Shown in pieces: positions 53,568 to 64,000 of a stretch of DNA of 64,000 bases. The position numbers and the translations under genes are program-made. Numbering within the stretch: the stretch's first letter is position 1; every line of letters begins with the position of its first letter. Under the pieces are notes generated by a model. The model was not told where the DNA came from. It did no database searches and saw nothing but the letters and a program-made list of their open reading frames with translations. Source of the DNA: Ascarosepion bandense (lineage: Eukaryota > Mollusca > Cephalopoda > Sepiida > Sepiidae); assembly GCA_037127315.1 (NCBI GenBank), contig JBBBDQ010000346.1, positions 6,162,501 through 6,226,500 on the forward strand, read 5' to 3'.

Positions 53568-53930
53568 AAGGAAGGAGTCGAAGCTAGAATGGTTTTACGG
53601 AGGGGATGCCAAGAATACGATGACCCAAACATGTGAGCAATGACAAGGCTTTGAAGAGAATGGAAATAAAACGAAAAGAAAGAGACAACTGAAGTTTCTG
53701 AGACACGCAATGAAGAAGGAGGGCTCGTAAAATCTGATACTCATAAGGCGGATTGCGGAACAGAGAGAGTGGGGGTAAACAACGCTTGACATGCGTGATG
53801 GGCTTAAGCAATAAATGGAAGGTTTGGAATAAATAACAAGACATTGTATATTAATAAAACGGGAAAGAGGTGAGGGATCTGATCGCCTACGTCTTGAAGG
53901 GGCATGCAAGTAAACGAAGAAGATCCGATA
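53568..53930 (+). mobile_element. RTE-type LINE, old 3' fragment
   Basis: CTAGAATGGTTTTACGGAGG, then CAACTGAAGTTTCTGAGACA, CGCAATGAAGAAGGAGGGCT, ending GATCGCCTACGTCTTGAAGG and a GAA-type tail. It matches the family with about a quarter of positions changed and several deletions. Confidence 0.75.
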
Positions 53931-54306
53931 ATTACTACTATGAGTAAGCACCTCGCTCACTGAACTGAAGCGTTACCGTTGGAATCTAGACTGGAAAAAA
54001 ATTGTTTCTAGTCAATATTATCACCCGACATTAAACCGACGACATGTTACGTCTTACCTGCGTAGCGTGGAGTGTAAATAACAGAGTGGAGTATATGTTT
54101 ACACAACATTGACAGAAATAATAAGATAAACTCAAACATATTGATATACTACAAATGTAATAGCATCATCCACATGCAAGAAAAGGCTAAAGATAATGGA
54201 AGTATTATCAATAAAAATAAAAACCAACACTCAACACCATAAAATAGGAAGACGGCCACTATGTGCTGACAGTATTTAGAATATAAAACATTCAAATTCT
54301 TATACG
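53931..54306. other. Stretch without identified features
   Basis: AT-rich DNA between two LINE fragments. Confidence 0.4.

Positions 54307-54352
<46 letters not shown>
54307..54352. repeat. (TA)n microsatellite
   Basis: Two TA arrays separated by TACA, at the 3' end of LINE-A copy 7. Confidence 0.95.
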
Positions 54353-54354
<2 letters not shown>

Positions 54355-54360
<6 letters not shown>

Positions 54361-54915
54361 CTGTCACCCCAAGCAAGGCATTTTCCCGTCACTGTTATGC
54401 AGGGGGTTACCTGAGAAGAATGTTATGAGAAGAAGTGAGACGTTGCAGGGGGTGTCAGGAAGAGAGTAGGAGAAAGAAGAGAATACTGATGAGAGTGGGG
54501 TGGACGGAGAAAAAAGCATGAGAGAGAGATGATGTAAGTTAGTGAGACAAGAGATGACTATTGACTTTACATTTAAATTCTTGGAGATTATAGCTGTCGG
54601 GAAAGCAAGTATGCGGAAGAGAATTCCACAGGAAAGAAGTGCGAGAAAAGAAGCTGATGGAGTAGAATTTGCGTTTATAATTTATTGGTTTCACAGTAAA
54701 AGGGTGCACCCTAGTTGTTAATCTTGTAGCTCGAGTAAATTCATATGCAAGGAGCACCAGCAAGCTAAGTTCATCGGAGCAGAAGCCGTCAAAGTATTTG
54801 TAGAAGAGAAACAGGGAAGCCACACTTCGTCGGTGAGAAAGCGACTGTATCCAAGCTGCCAAGTCGGGATCCATCACATTACAGATTCTCGGTTGGATTT
54901 GGTCGAGGACGCCTA
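54355..54915 (-). mobile_element. LINE-A copy 7, 3' fragment
   Basis: Minus-strand frame 54539-54877: DPDLAAWIQSLSHRRSVASL, FLFYKYFDGFCSDELSLLVL, ATRLTTRVHPFTVKPINYKR, FFSRTSFLWNSLPHTCFPDS, YNLQEFKCKVNSHLLSH. The 3' UTR is at the left (CAAGCAAGGCATTTTCCCGT). 5'-truncated near 54915. Confidence 0.82.
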
Positions 54916-55650
54916 TACATATTCAGTCAAACGTAAAATAAACTTTATCTTGGATGATATCTAAAATTAAGGCCGAAAGCGTTTTGAAAAAAATACTTTC
55001 TGAAAGAAAACAATTTATAAAATCACATGAAAAATAATATTATACAAAACCGTAGCATCTTGTCTGTCATTTTTACTGAATCTTGCATATATATATATAT
55101 ATATAATACACTCTCCGGATTAACTTGTCAATAACTAGACAATGAATATCTGTATTGATAGTTCTTCCAGGTTATGTCGGTTCGCAATGGACGCGCCTTT
55201 CATATTACACAAGACACGTTAATCTTACCATTGTTATAGAGAACTTTTTATTCATTAACTTTTTATCACTGTTACATCTTAAATGCAAATATTAACGTAT
55301 CATATACAAATGACAACGTATATAGAACGGTTTAAAGGGGGTAAAAACAAATTTAATCATTCGCAGAGTCAGATGGCATATTCGATACATTGCAAACATT
55401 ATAAAATGCGATATCTTATTGTAATTTATTTCATGTAGTCTCAATTATTTTTGTCTTTCCTTACTTTTAGTACTCTATAGAATTTTGGTAATATCTTCTA
55501 ATATCTCTTATGTTGTTTGTAATGTGGTGTTGATATGTCCAAAAGTTACATTAAGTGGCAAGTTAACCTATAAGAGAAAGCGGTATGTATTTAACAAATG
55601 CAAGCATTTATGATTATTGATGTTGAAAATCCAGTCTCGCACCACCCATG
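54916..55650. other. Stretch without identified gene
   Basis: AT-rich, with a short TA array at 55087-55103. Confidence 0.45.
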
Positions 55651-55654
55651 TACA

Positions 55655-55965
55655 TATATATATATCCGCAGACAGATCAGATCTGTTTCGCTGTATTACA
55701 GCTCATCAGTACGGTTAGACTCCGATTGCTTTTTAACCCAGGATTGGAACCCGACCGAATTGGTGCCAGTCGGCGATTCTACCTCTGAGCTATGGGGCAC
55801 TCGGTAGAAGGAGGTAGCGTATATATTATCATTATACATGCCCAATAGCTGAGAGTGTTCTAATTCATTGCTGAATGAACGATGCGTCGATGCCAGAGTA
55901 GCTACTGTTTTTCAAAGTCTATCATTCTTCCAGAGTGCTCAATCAGGGAGTGAGAGCGTAAATGT
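55655..55965 (-). mobile_element. HH-SINE copy 6, long form
   Basis: Minus strand: CGCTCTCACTCCCTGATTGA start, GCACTCTGGAAGAATGATAG, A box CATAGCTCAGAGGTAGAATC, B box GTCGGGTTCCAATCCTGGGT, hammerhead, TATATATATA end. Its 5' edge runs into a TG/CG-rich microsatellite at 55962-56010. Confidence 0.8.
55666..55714 (-). ncRNA. Hammerhead ribozyme, best preserved copy
   Basis: Minus strand: CCGTA, CTGATGA, GCTGT-AAT-ACAGC, GAAA, ACAGAT-CTG-ATCTGT, C, TGCGG. Both catalytic boxes, all three stems and the GTC cleavage triplet are present. Stem III is longer than in other copies because GATC plus neighbours is duplicated, and the insertion keeps perfect pairing. Confidence 0.8.
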
Positions 55966-56029
55966 GTGTGTGCGTGTGTGTGTGTGTGCGCGTGCGCGCG
56001 GTGTGTGTGTAATAAGAACAGAGAAAGAG

Positions 56030-56705
56030 AAAGAATTATCGCAACTACGGACAATTTTTGTACATATTTTGCCATCAATAATTGTAAGGTAGCTTGAAAA
56101 ACTGAATAAATCTTTACAAGATATCCATTGTCTATAATCTCCAACGAAACATTTACAACCAAATGTAACTGCACACATATACTAAAGAAAGAGACCGGGA
56201 AAGAGATGCATGTTTTGTTGAATACAATGGACAAGAAATATTATGTACTGTTTTATAGTTTTTTTGTTTGTTTGTTTGTTTGTTTTTGGGGGAGATTTAG
56301 TGTGCTAAATGTTTTCAAGATTTTACAAGAATGTTAGAGTTCCTGCACATTGCAGCTTTTTCTTCAAGTAAATTCAGTAAGCTTTGTTTTTCATGTCACA
56401 TACAAAAAATGGTTAATCATTTTCAAGAATGTTTTATGGTAGCACTGATAAAAGTGCTTTACTTACAACAATTGAATTATTTTTCTTGAACTTTCATTGT
56501 TTCGAACTATCGCGACTAATTTTGCAATAATTTTCAAGCTATAAGTATTATAGCAACTACGGACAACTCTTATAAACATATAGCCATTAATAATTGTAAG
56601 AAAGGTTAAAAAATTAATAAAACCATACAAAATATCTCTTGTCTATTATATCCAACGAAACAATTACAATCGAAGGGGTACTGCGCAAATATATACCATA
56701 AACGA
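56030..56705 (+). repeat. Direct repeat pair, ~165 bp, 510-bp period
   Basis: AATTATCGCAACTACGGACA, ATCAATAATTGTAAG, TTGTCTATAATCTCCAACGA (56034-56200) recur as TATAGCAACTACGGACA, ATTAATAATTGTAAG, TTGTCTATTATATCCAACGA (56545-56705). About a quarter of positions differ. Confidence 0.7.
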
Positions 56706-56719
56706 ATATATATATAACT

Positions 56720-57600
56720 TCAAAAATGGAATCGAATGATCATTTCTATTAACAGATCCGCTTCATTTGCGAGCAGCCTTTGATAAAATGAAAAATTCGT
56801 TTGCATGTGTATGTTCGTAAGGAAAGGAAAAAGCGTAGCTAAATGAAAAAAGGAAAAAGAGGAGAAGGAAAAAAAGGAGAAAGAAAAAAGGGAGGAAAGA
56901 GAAAAGGAGATTCAAAAACAGGGGAAGACGTGGCAAAGAAAGGAAAGAACAGCTACTGACAGCAAACTATAAAATTAAGAAACAAACAATAAAGTGTTAG
57001 AGTGCTTTTGCGTCTTTTTTTTCCTTAAGTTAAATTTTTAACGTATATTATTTTGATCTCATCAAAAGTCTGTTGTTTTTTTTGCTTTTGTTTTAAAACA
57101 GTTACAATTTTAAAAATTAAACATAGGTGTGCAAAGATCGTCATCTTTCTCTTTCTTTTTTATGTATTTATCTATTTCTCTCTACCCATTTTGACCTGCG
57201 CATTCCCCATTCTTGATATTTAATTCTTTTTTCTTTCTTTCTTTTTTCTTTTCTTTCTTTTCCATTTTTGACACGCTTCTCATTCCTCCCGACAAGCCCT
57301 GCTTCCTGACTCATAACTGCCTTACACAATCACACATTTTCTTGTTTGTTTCTTAATTTTATAATTCGCTGCCAGTAGCGAATCTCTTCTTTCTTTCCAA
57401 CGTCTCCTCATTTCTGTGAATCCCAAATAACGTTTCCCCGTTCGCCATTCGTCCTTTCTTCATATTTTTCTTTTCTTATTTCCTCCTTTTTTTTACGTTT
57501 TTGTTTTAGCTACGCCTTTTTCTTTATTTTATCAAAGGATTGCAGTATGAAGCGGGTTCTTCCAGCAGAAATGATCATTCTATCCTATTTCTGATTTTTT
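56720..57600. mobile_element. Large foldback element with ~265-bp imperfect arms
   Basis: Left arm 56720-56992 (GAATGATCATTTCT, CCTTTGATAAAATGAA, AAGCGTAGCTAAA, purine-rich tract, AAAATTAAGAAACAAACAA) is the approximate reverse complement of 57339-57600. The centre (57000-57335) is pyrimidine-rich. No ORF. Confidence 0.7.
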
Positions 57601-57739
57601 TTTTAATATGTAAAAATATATATATTGGGTCTGTAATTAATTAATCTGATTTACATCGAACACTTCGGCTGGATCTCTTTAATATTTAAGTTTTCAACAA
57701 GTAATATTATTTGCTTGCCAATAAACGTCTTCATTTTGT

Positions 57740-57905
57740 ATATATATATATATATATATATATAGTCTACTGTTATTTAAAAAAAACAGTAAATTATCTT
57801 TATAAGATGTAATTCCCATGTTTATTGAGCGAATTCAAATCTAAGTAACTGACAGTCATAAGCACCTGATGATTGCATAACTCTGAATCGTGCCATAGAG
57901 GTAGG

Positions 57906-57940
<35 letters not shown>
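57740..57940. repeat. (TA)n microsatellites
   Basis: TA arrays at 57740-57765 and 57909-57940. Between and after them to 58080 no gene is seen. Confidence 0.9.
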
Positions 57941-57943
<3 letters not shown>

Positions 57944-58085
57944 AATTCAGATACTTCAATCCAAAGGAAAAAAGCAGGAAGGTAAATTCCAAAAAACCCG
58001 ATCCTAATTAATATTAAAAATTTATTTTAATATTAAAAAATGATACAGGAAGAGAGCTCCATGTAATAAAATATTACAGAGCAAA

Positions 58086-58274
58086 TATATATATTAAAAA
58101 AGGATTAATTCAAAGATGTTGAATGGCCATTTCGATATGACGATCCCCACGGGGAGCGACACATCACCTCAGCAACAGTTTCTGAAAGGTTTTTTTCTGT
58201 TGCTGAGGTGATGTGTCGCTCCCCGTGGGGATCGTCATATCGAAATGGCCATTCAACATCTTTGAATTAATCCT

Positions 58275-58289
<15 letters not shown>
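58086..58289. repeat. Near-perfect palindrome, ~93-bp arms and 18-bp spacer
   Basis: From the spacer 58179-58196 outward, the arms match without mismatch over at least 90 bases: CAGCAACAG/CTGTTGCTG, ATCCCCACGGGGAGCGACAC, CATTTCGATATGACG, CTTTTTTAATAT. The arms carry an unusually GC-rich block for this window. Weak similarity of flanks beyond the arms (GGAGC, CTCTGT) suggests a longer, older inverted arrangement. Confidence 0.92.
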
Positions 58290-58320
<31 letters not shown>

Positions 58321-58402
58321 CATCTCTGTTCATATATGGAGCACTGTTTTATTAACACCTGAATAATAATACTATACATATGTGCACCATTATTTATTAA
58401 TG

Positions 58403-58458
<56 letters not shown>

Positions 58459-58954
58459 AATATTTGTTTTGATTAAACAAAACCGACAACATCTGTGGGT
58501 TTATTTTTTAATAATTTTTTAATTTTAATTTTATTTATTTACATCTATTTTTATGGAGTTTAAAATCTGGGTCGTGAAAGAGAACAATGTAGCATGATGG
58601 CAAAAATGACACTTTTTAGTTTTGTTTGGGTAAAATACATACTTTGAACATACATTATTTAATTTCATAGACAAAAATATTTAAAAGCTGGTTGTTTTTT
58701 TTTTCATGGTTCAATCTAATTCTCAATTTTGATTGAGCAATATTAACACATCTACAATTATATTGTTTAACTTCCTTTGACCACTGCTTCTTAATTTTCC
58801 AAATAACCATGAATTCATCTTATATTTTCTAAACAAATCGTATTCACCATTTATTTTTTTAAATATTACTTGAAGAAAAACAGTCTTGTTCTGAAACATG
58901 AAATGTTTTTGTGTAGTGATATAATGCTTTTATAAAACATTGTAATAAAAAAAT

Positions 58955-59007
<53 letters not shown>
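58280..59007. repeat. (TA)n microsatellites around AT-rich DNA
   Basis: TA arrays at 58280-58317, 58409-58455 and 58957-59007. The intervening 500 bases hold no gene. Confidence 0.9.
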
Positions 59008-59009
<2 letters not shown>

Positions 59010-59640
59010 TATTAATTTATATGAGAAGGCGTGTGTTCATAATCAAAATATCAAAATTACTATCGGTTTGCTACATGTCAGTGATAGCTGGAATTTTGTC
59101 GCCTTTGTCAAAGGACAAATGTCGGTATAAGTTTGAATGCAGAATACATAATCTACCTACTGCTCTCGTTCGACCCTTTTCTAGACTAAACTAAGCTTAA
59201 GAAATGGCTATACATCCATCAAAGATATATGCTAGTGTCGAACTTGGAATTAACGCGAATGTTCTTTATTCCATTTGAGTCACGCTTCTTTTTTCGCCTC
59301 AGCATAAAACTATTTGCTCGCTTTTTCCTTCAAGAGTCCGTTGAAATCCATTTCTCACAACGCAGAAGAAACTCGATATTTCTGAAATAAATTTGCATAC
59401 GTTTTCTGTCAGGTATTTGGCTGGAGGACATTTCTTGGCTGGGTGTGTGAGAAAGGTTAGGCGAGAAACGAAAAACAAGAGATTAACGGATTTCAATGCG
59501 GACGAAGTATTCGCATCTTTCTTCAGGAAAACGAAGAAATTGCTTTGATTTTCATTTTGAAAAAAAAAAAACTCGGCCAACGTTCCTTTTATTGACAACT
59601 GAAATTTATCTTCCAAGTACTTTTGCGATTAAACGCTTTA
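59008..59640. other. Stretch without identified gene
   Basis: Open frames at 59006-59194 (plus) and 59299-59616 (minus, 105 codons) show no recognised domain, splice context or repeat. The minus frame is somewhat Phe/Lys-rich. Confidence 0.4.
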
Positions 59641-59654
59641 ATATTAGCTTGGAA

Positions 59655-60205
59655 CATGATTCCGTGTATTAAATATTGTTGCCGTATCTGGTCGGTAGGT
59701 CCTAATATTCATCTTGATGTTCTCGAAAATATTCAAAGGATGATCTGCAATGTAATTGATCCTGACATGGCGTCCCACCTTCAGTCATTTTCTCATCGAT
59801 ATGATGTGGCTTCCCTCTGTCTTTTCTACGAGTAATTTCCTGGCTTCTGTTCTGACGTGCTTCTTTCCATGATGCCATGAACACATCTATTTATGCGTGC
59901 TACTAAATTGGCATCTAAGTCCCGCTCTTTTACCTTCGAAATCGTTAAATGTAACCGCCTTTTATACTGTAACGGCTTATTTTCTCACACTTCCCACCTG
60001 TGGATCTCCCTTCATTTTGCTTGCTTCCCAAATAGCTACAATCTTTAAAAGTTTAAATGCTTCCTCAATTGACATCTTCTCCTTGATACCCATCTTTCTT
60101 TTATTCTTTCTTCGACATCCCCTGTAACTTGTTTTTTTTTCTCTCACTCTAACCCTCTGCGCACCAGTGGCTGTCCTGCCTTGCTTTGGGTAAAACGATC
60201 ATAAA
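59655..60205 (+). mobile_element. LINE-A copy 8, diverged 3' fragment
   Basis: Reads RIWSVGPNIHLDVLENIQRM, ICNVIDPDMASHLQSFSHRY, DVASLCLFYE, a stop, then fragments matching the RATKLASKS and NGLFSHTSHLW-SLHF positions. 3' UTR: GCGCACCAGTGGCTGTCCTG. It and copy 6 form a separate, older LINE-A subfamily by shared changes. Confidence 0.75.
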
Positions 60206-60276
60206 ACCAATTAGTTTTCGTTTTTATTCGTTAACATTATTCTTTAAAACTAAAGCCAATTGCATTTTACTTAATT

Positions 60277-60636
60277 ATGGATTCACCTTTATTTACAGTG
60301 CATTGTTGCAACATATCAAACAATTTTTTCCATATTTTGAATAAAATTCACTGTGTTTTGATTATAAAAATTTTCAGACAAACGCTTGAATCTGGTTTAG
60401 ATAACAGAAAATTTTACCTATCAAATCATTTTGCAACAATTCCGAAACATAATAATAGATTAGTATATAAAGGCCGGCGCATGGGTTTTCGTGCCCACTC
60501 TCTAATTTCTATACCGCGAACCGAATCTATGAATCTACTCCAGAAATTCATGATATGTGGCCCTACCTCTACTACATGTCAATTTTCATTTTATTGTAAC
60601 GTTATTATGTACAATTATAAATCTTATGTAATATAG
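60277..60636 (+). other. Unassigned 119-codon open frame
   Basis: Contains NRKFYLSNHFATIPKHNNRL, VYKGRRMGFRAHSLISIPR. An AG after ATTATAAAAATTTTC (ending 60377) could act as an acceptor, giving a terminal exon. Composition from about 60400 on is more protein-like than the first part. No family recognised; chance cannot be excluded. Confidence 0.2.
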
Positions 60637-60654
60637 ATGATAATTTTTTTTTAA

Positions 60655-61565
60655 TCATTTAACCCCGAGCAAGTCGGAAACGCCACTGATGTGCAGGGGG
60701 CTACATAAATGTAAAAAGATTAATTACAAAAGAGTGAGGAGTACAAACTAGTTAGAAAGGAACAATAGAAAGCTGAGAAAGCAAGTGCGATGACAGATAC
60801 ATAGGTGGAGAGAAAGGGAAGGTTATACAGGGGAGGGGAGAGAGCTAGAGTCCAGTGGTTAGTAGATGAGTATTGACTTTGCATTTAAATTTCTGGAGGT
60901 TGTAGCCGTCAGGAAAGCAAGAATACGGGAGCGATTTCCACAGGCGGGAAGTGCGAGAGAAGAAGCTGCAGGAGTAGAATTGTCATCTGCATTTGGCTAA
61001 CCTGACTGTGAATGGGTGGGACCCAGTTGCCAGTCTGGTTGCACGAGTAAACACCTGTTGAAGAGGCATCAGTGACTTAAGTTCGTCTGAGCCGAAGCCA
61101 TGTAAGTATTTATAGAACAGACAAAGGGAGGCCACATTTCGACGATGGGGAATTGGCTGAAGTCGAGCCGCCAGATCAGTACCTATCACATTACAGACTC
61201 TCCTTTGGAGCCTGTCAAGAACACTGAGGAGAACGGCACGAGCACCTGACCATAAATGGCAGCAGTACTCCATGCACGGACGGATGGTTGACTTGTATAT
61301 ATGCAGGATGGATTCAGGTGGAAAAAACATCCTGGATCGACATAGTGACCCAACCTTCTTAGCAGTAGATTTTGCTATGGATTCAATATAGTGTTTCCAT
61401 TTGTGGTCTGAGGATAGGGTAAGTCCGAGGAGGCGTAGTGTATTACTTTCCGGGAGAATCGCTTGGTCCATGCTTATGGGAGGCAGGAGAGGTTGCCTCT
61501 AATGGTTGAGAGAGAACAGCTTGGTCTTAGATAAATTGAAGTTGACAAGCCACTTCTTGTAGAAA
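60655..61565 (-). mobile_element. LINE-A copy 9, RT C-terminal fragment
   Basis: Minus-strand frame 60983-61471 (162 codons): MDQAILPESNTLRLLGLTLS, SDHKWKHYIESIAKSTAKKV, ILHIYKSTIRPCMEYCCHLW, RLQPIPHRRNVASLCLFYKY. Toward the 5' side, KKWLVNFNLSKTKLFSLNH is readable to about 61560, where an H1 element begins. The 3' UTR is at the left (GAGCAAGTCGGAAACGCCAC). Confidence 0.85.
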
Positions 61566-61873
61566 AAACTTATTTATAGAAGGAACTTTGTCTGTGTGAG
61601 TGTCTCTGTGTGTCTCCGTTACCTATAGACTCCAAAACAACTGAACTGATTTTCTTGAAAATTTACAGTTTTGCTATAAGCGACTGCGAGTGTTCTTAGC
61701 TAGGTTTTGTGTCGAGGTACCCAAGATAAATATCGAAAATCAATAATCGAAAAATCGGGTTATAGAAGGACTGGTCCGATTTTAATCAAATTTGATACAC
61801 ACATAGACAAAGACACAAGAAATGATATTCAGAAGTTTCAAGGTTGCAGTTCTTACAATAGTCCAGAAAATCG

Positions 61874-61926
<53 letters not shown>

Positions 61927-62310
61927 CAAGATGTTTGCGTGTGTGTCTGTTTTTCTGCCTGTATATCTGTATTTTTTCTGCCCTTTTATTTTAGTTTTTG
62001 CTTCGGATTTGGTTCTAAGTAGGTATAATTGTAGTTCTTAGTCTCAGCCATGATACCATTTACTCAGAGGACTTATTTAGCCTTCACAATTCAGTTTACG
62101 TGGAAAAAAGCTAATTTGATATCGATACCAGGAAATCAAAATTTGACTTACATTCATTCATTTTTCTTTCAGTCTACGGTTTCGCTTTAACTGGAAACAA
62201 CTATTTCTTTTTAGTCTTTCGTGCCAACGTCCAAAGAGTCTGAGCTCTAGGACCATGGATTAGTTTTAAAGATTTCATTACACCCGAGTAACGCCGGGCT
62301 ATACTGCTAG
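61566..62310 (+). mobile_element. H1 Helitron-like element, most complete copy
   Basis: From the 5' end (ACTTATTTATAGAAGGAACT, CTGTGTGTCTCCGTTACCTA, CCAAAACAACTGAACTGATT) through (TA)n at 61878-61923 and AGGCAAGATGTTTGCG to the 3' terminus: CCCGAGTAACGCCGGG hairpin, CTATACTG, CTAG (62307-62310), T. Length about 745. No Rep/helicase coding; presumably mobilised in trans. Confidence 0.68.
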
Positions 62311-62312
62311 TT

Positions 62313-62820
62313 GAAAATAAATACGATGTATCTAAATACAAATTAGAGACATATCATAATAGATAAGTCCATCATAAATAAATCAACAATGTTTGGCTAT
62401 AAGTTTTGGCATCATCATAAAATCTTTCTTGTTAAAAATTGAATAATCTTAACTTATTCAATATTATGGATGAAAATAGTGAATTTTGTATAGTGTTATT
62501 CAAACTTAACATGAACAAAGCAAATTTAAGTATTTGAACATATTCATATAAAATACAAATTTAATTGTTTCCTAATTATGTACAATAATATGCAATATAA
62601 GTGAACAATTCAAGTACAAACATTTTAAATAAATACAATGGTTCTATATACAAATTAGAGACATGTCATAAAATGTTCATTTCAAATAAACCAACAATTT
62701 TTGGTGTCAATTTTTTAAATCAACTTAAGATGTTTTCTTCTTTAAAAATTGAACAATCCTAACACATTCAAAATTATGGAAAAATATAGTGAGTTTGCAT
62801 AGTGTTTTCTAGATTTAGAA
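62313..62820 (+). repeat. ~305-bp-period tandem duplication
   Basis: AATACAAATTAGAGACATATCATAA-type sequence at 62330 recurs near 62645, and both parts continue to AAAATTATGGA-AAAATAGTGA and GTATAGTGTT-like strings. Divergence is moderate. Confidence 0.7.
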
Positions 62821-62828
62821 ATTTCGGC

Positions 62829-63045
62829 GTAAAATAAAGAAATCTTAGAATAAAGAAGTCTCAGAATAAAGAACTCCCAGAATAAAGAAGTCTCAGAATT
62901 AAAAAAATCCAGAATAAAGAACTCCCAGAATGAAGAACTCCCAGAATAAAGAAATCACAGAATAACGAACTCTGTGAATAAAGAACTGCCAGAATAAAGA
63001 GCACCAGAATAAAGGAATCAAAAAATAAAGAACTTCCAGAATGAC
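62829..63045 (+). repeat. 16-bp minisatellite, about 13 units
   Basis: Unit CAGAATAAAGAACTCC with variants (AAGTCT, AAATCA, AACTGC). Confidence 0.92.
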
Positions 63046-63526
63046 GTCAACATCTACGAATTTTTTTCATCCTTTAATAATCTGTTTGCGTTGAGTTTAA
63101 TTTGTAAATTATACACATGTTGGTAGAAGAAAAGCTAATATTGATAAGATAGTGGAAGGAACAAAACACAGCCCTGGGTCCCCAATCAGGTTTTAGCACC
63201 ACCCCGACCCACCGTGTTCGTGGGTTTTTAAAGCAGTACATACTAGATTTGGGTGTAAGGTCACTTGAATTGAGAGAATATTTTAAGACAAGACAACAGT
63301 GTTCGGAATTAGTTCTGTTATTCTTCCTTTCTGTGCGCTTTATTGTTATAGAGAACAGCATTTACCTTTGAATCAAATGTGTACAGTGTCACTGCTGTTG
63401 AAAAATTAATGCATGTTAGTGTACAAGAAATGTATTCTTAACTAGTGCGGATAATTCGTAGTTAGTTAATATGCCAAGTTCCCGAAAACAGAAATTACTT
63501 ATGACACAATCCTCTCTATCATAATA
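63046..63526. other. Stretch without confident gene
   Basis: The 95-codon minus-strand frame at 63074-63361 (containing CFKNPRTRWVGVVLKPDWGP) is open but unrecognised and lacks splice context. Confidence 0.35.
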
Positions 63527-63632
<106 letters not shown>

Positions 63633-64000
63633 TCCTTTTGTAAGGGAGTTATTACGCGACATAGGTTTCTACCATGAGGGGTTTCTTCAGGCGATTTGCA
63701 ATAACTGATTTTACCGTTTACCGGTTTTTTTTAAGAAGGCTCACGTAACGGTGTTTTTTTTAACGCTCACGTGACAGGGAATTTTTGAACGCGTAATTTT
63801 TCAAATTACAAGAAATTTTGGCGTTTTTATCCATGGTTGTATAAATCTAAGTGGTATTTTTTAGTATGATTACACTTAGTCATAATTTCTCTTCTTTCAT
63901 TCAATAGTTCTTTTTTGTTTGGGAATAGCATATTCTCTAACTTTTCTTCTTCGCACAGTCAACATATTTTGCCAACGTTGTAAGGCTTGGCTCTTGTTAT

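Overview
This window looks like eukaryotic, repeat-dominated intergenic or intronic DNA, with no intact protein-coding gene, no operon-like layout and no prokaryotic signals. It holds fragments of non-LTR retrotransposons, tRNA-derived SINEs, Helitron-like elements, a Penelope-like retroelement, mariner/Tc1 relics, probable LTR remnants, foldback palindromes, a 189-bp satellite and dozens of (TA)n, (TG)n, (CT)n and (TATC)n arrays. This mix suits a large invertebrate genome. A mollusc, probably a cephalopod, is my best guess; that is inference, because no host gene was identified.

Layout. 0-5 kb: DD37E Tc1/mariner relic, LINE-A fragment, Penelope-like element. 5-11 kb: unclassified repeats, several copies of a tRNA-derived SINE (SINE1), the first hammerhead-bearing SINE, mariner relics, a purine-rich minisatellite. 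11-18 kb: sparse DNA, a 5-unit 189-bp satellite joined to U1 repeats, a LINE-B relic split by a SINE, a Helitron. 18-30 kb: two related Helitron-like elements, one carrying an LTR-like insertion, a mariner relic split by a two-hairpin element, and a candidate host exon near 28.2 kb. 30-38 kb: LINE-A, a five-unit array of the two-hairpin element, RTE and LTR fragments. 38.8-48.6 kb: a nest of RTE and LINE-A copies around an almost intact RTE-type LINE (44.9-47.85 kb). 48-64 kb: palindromes, more hammerhead SINEs, a candidate exon at 51.5 kb, a near-perfect palindrome at 58.1-58.3 kb, LINE-A copies, a Helitron and minisatellites.

How the parts fit. The RTE-type LINE and SINE1 share a 3' module (CATGATCGCC, 18 nt, GGCAC) before simple-sequence tails, as expected if the LINE machinery mobilised the SINE. 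A second tRNA-derived family (HH-SINE) carries a type I hammerhead ribozyme; six copies are here, three with both catalytic boxes intact and one with compensatory changes in stem I. These two points and the candidate exons at 28,141 and 51,530 are the most interesting items. Element boundaries were read by eye from copy-to-copy comparison and target-site duplications, and are approximate by tens of bases unless a duplication is given.
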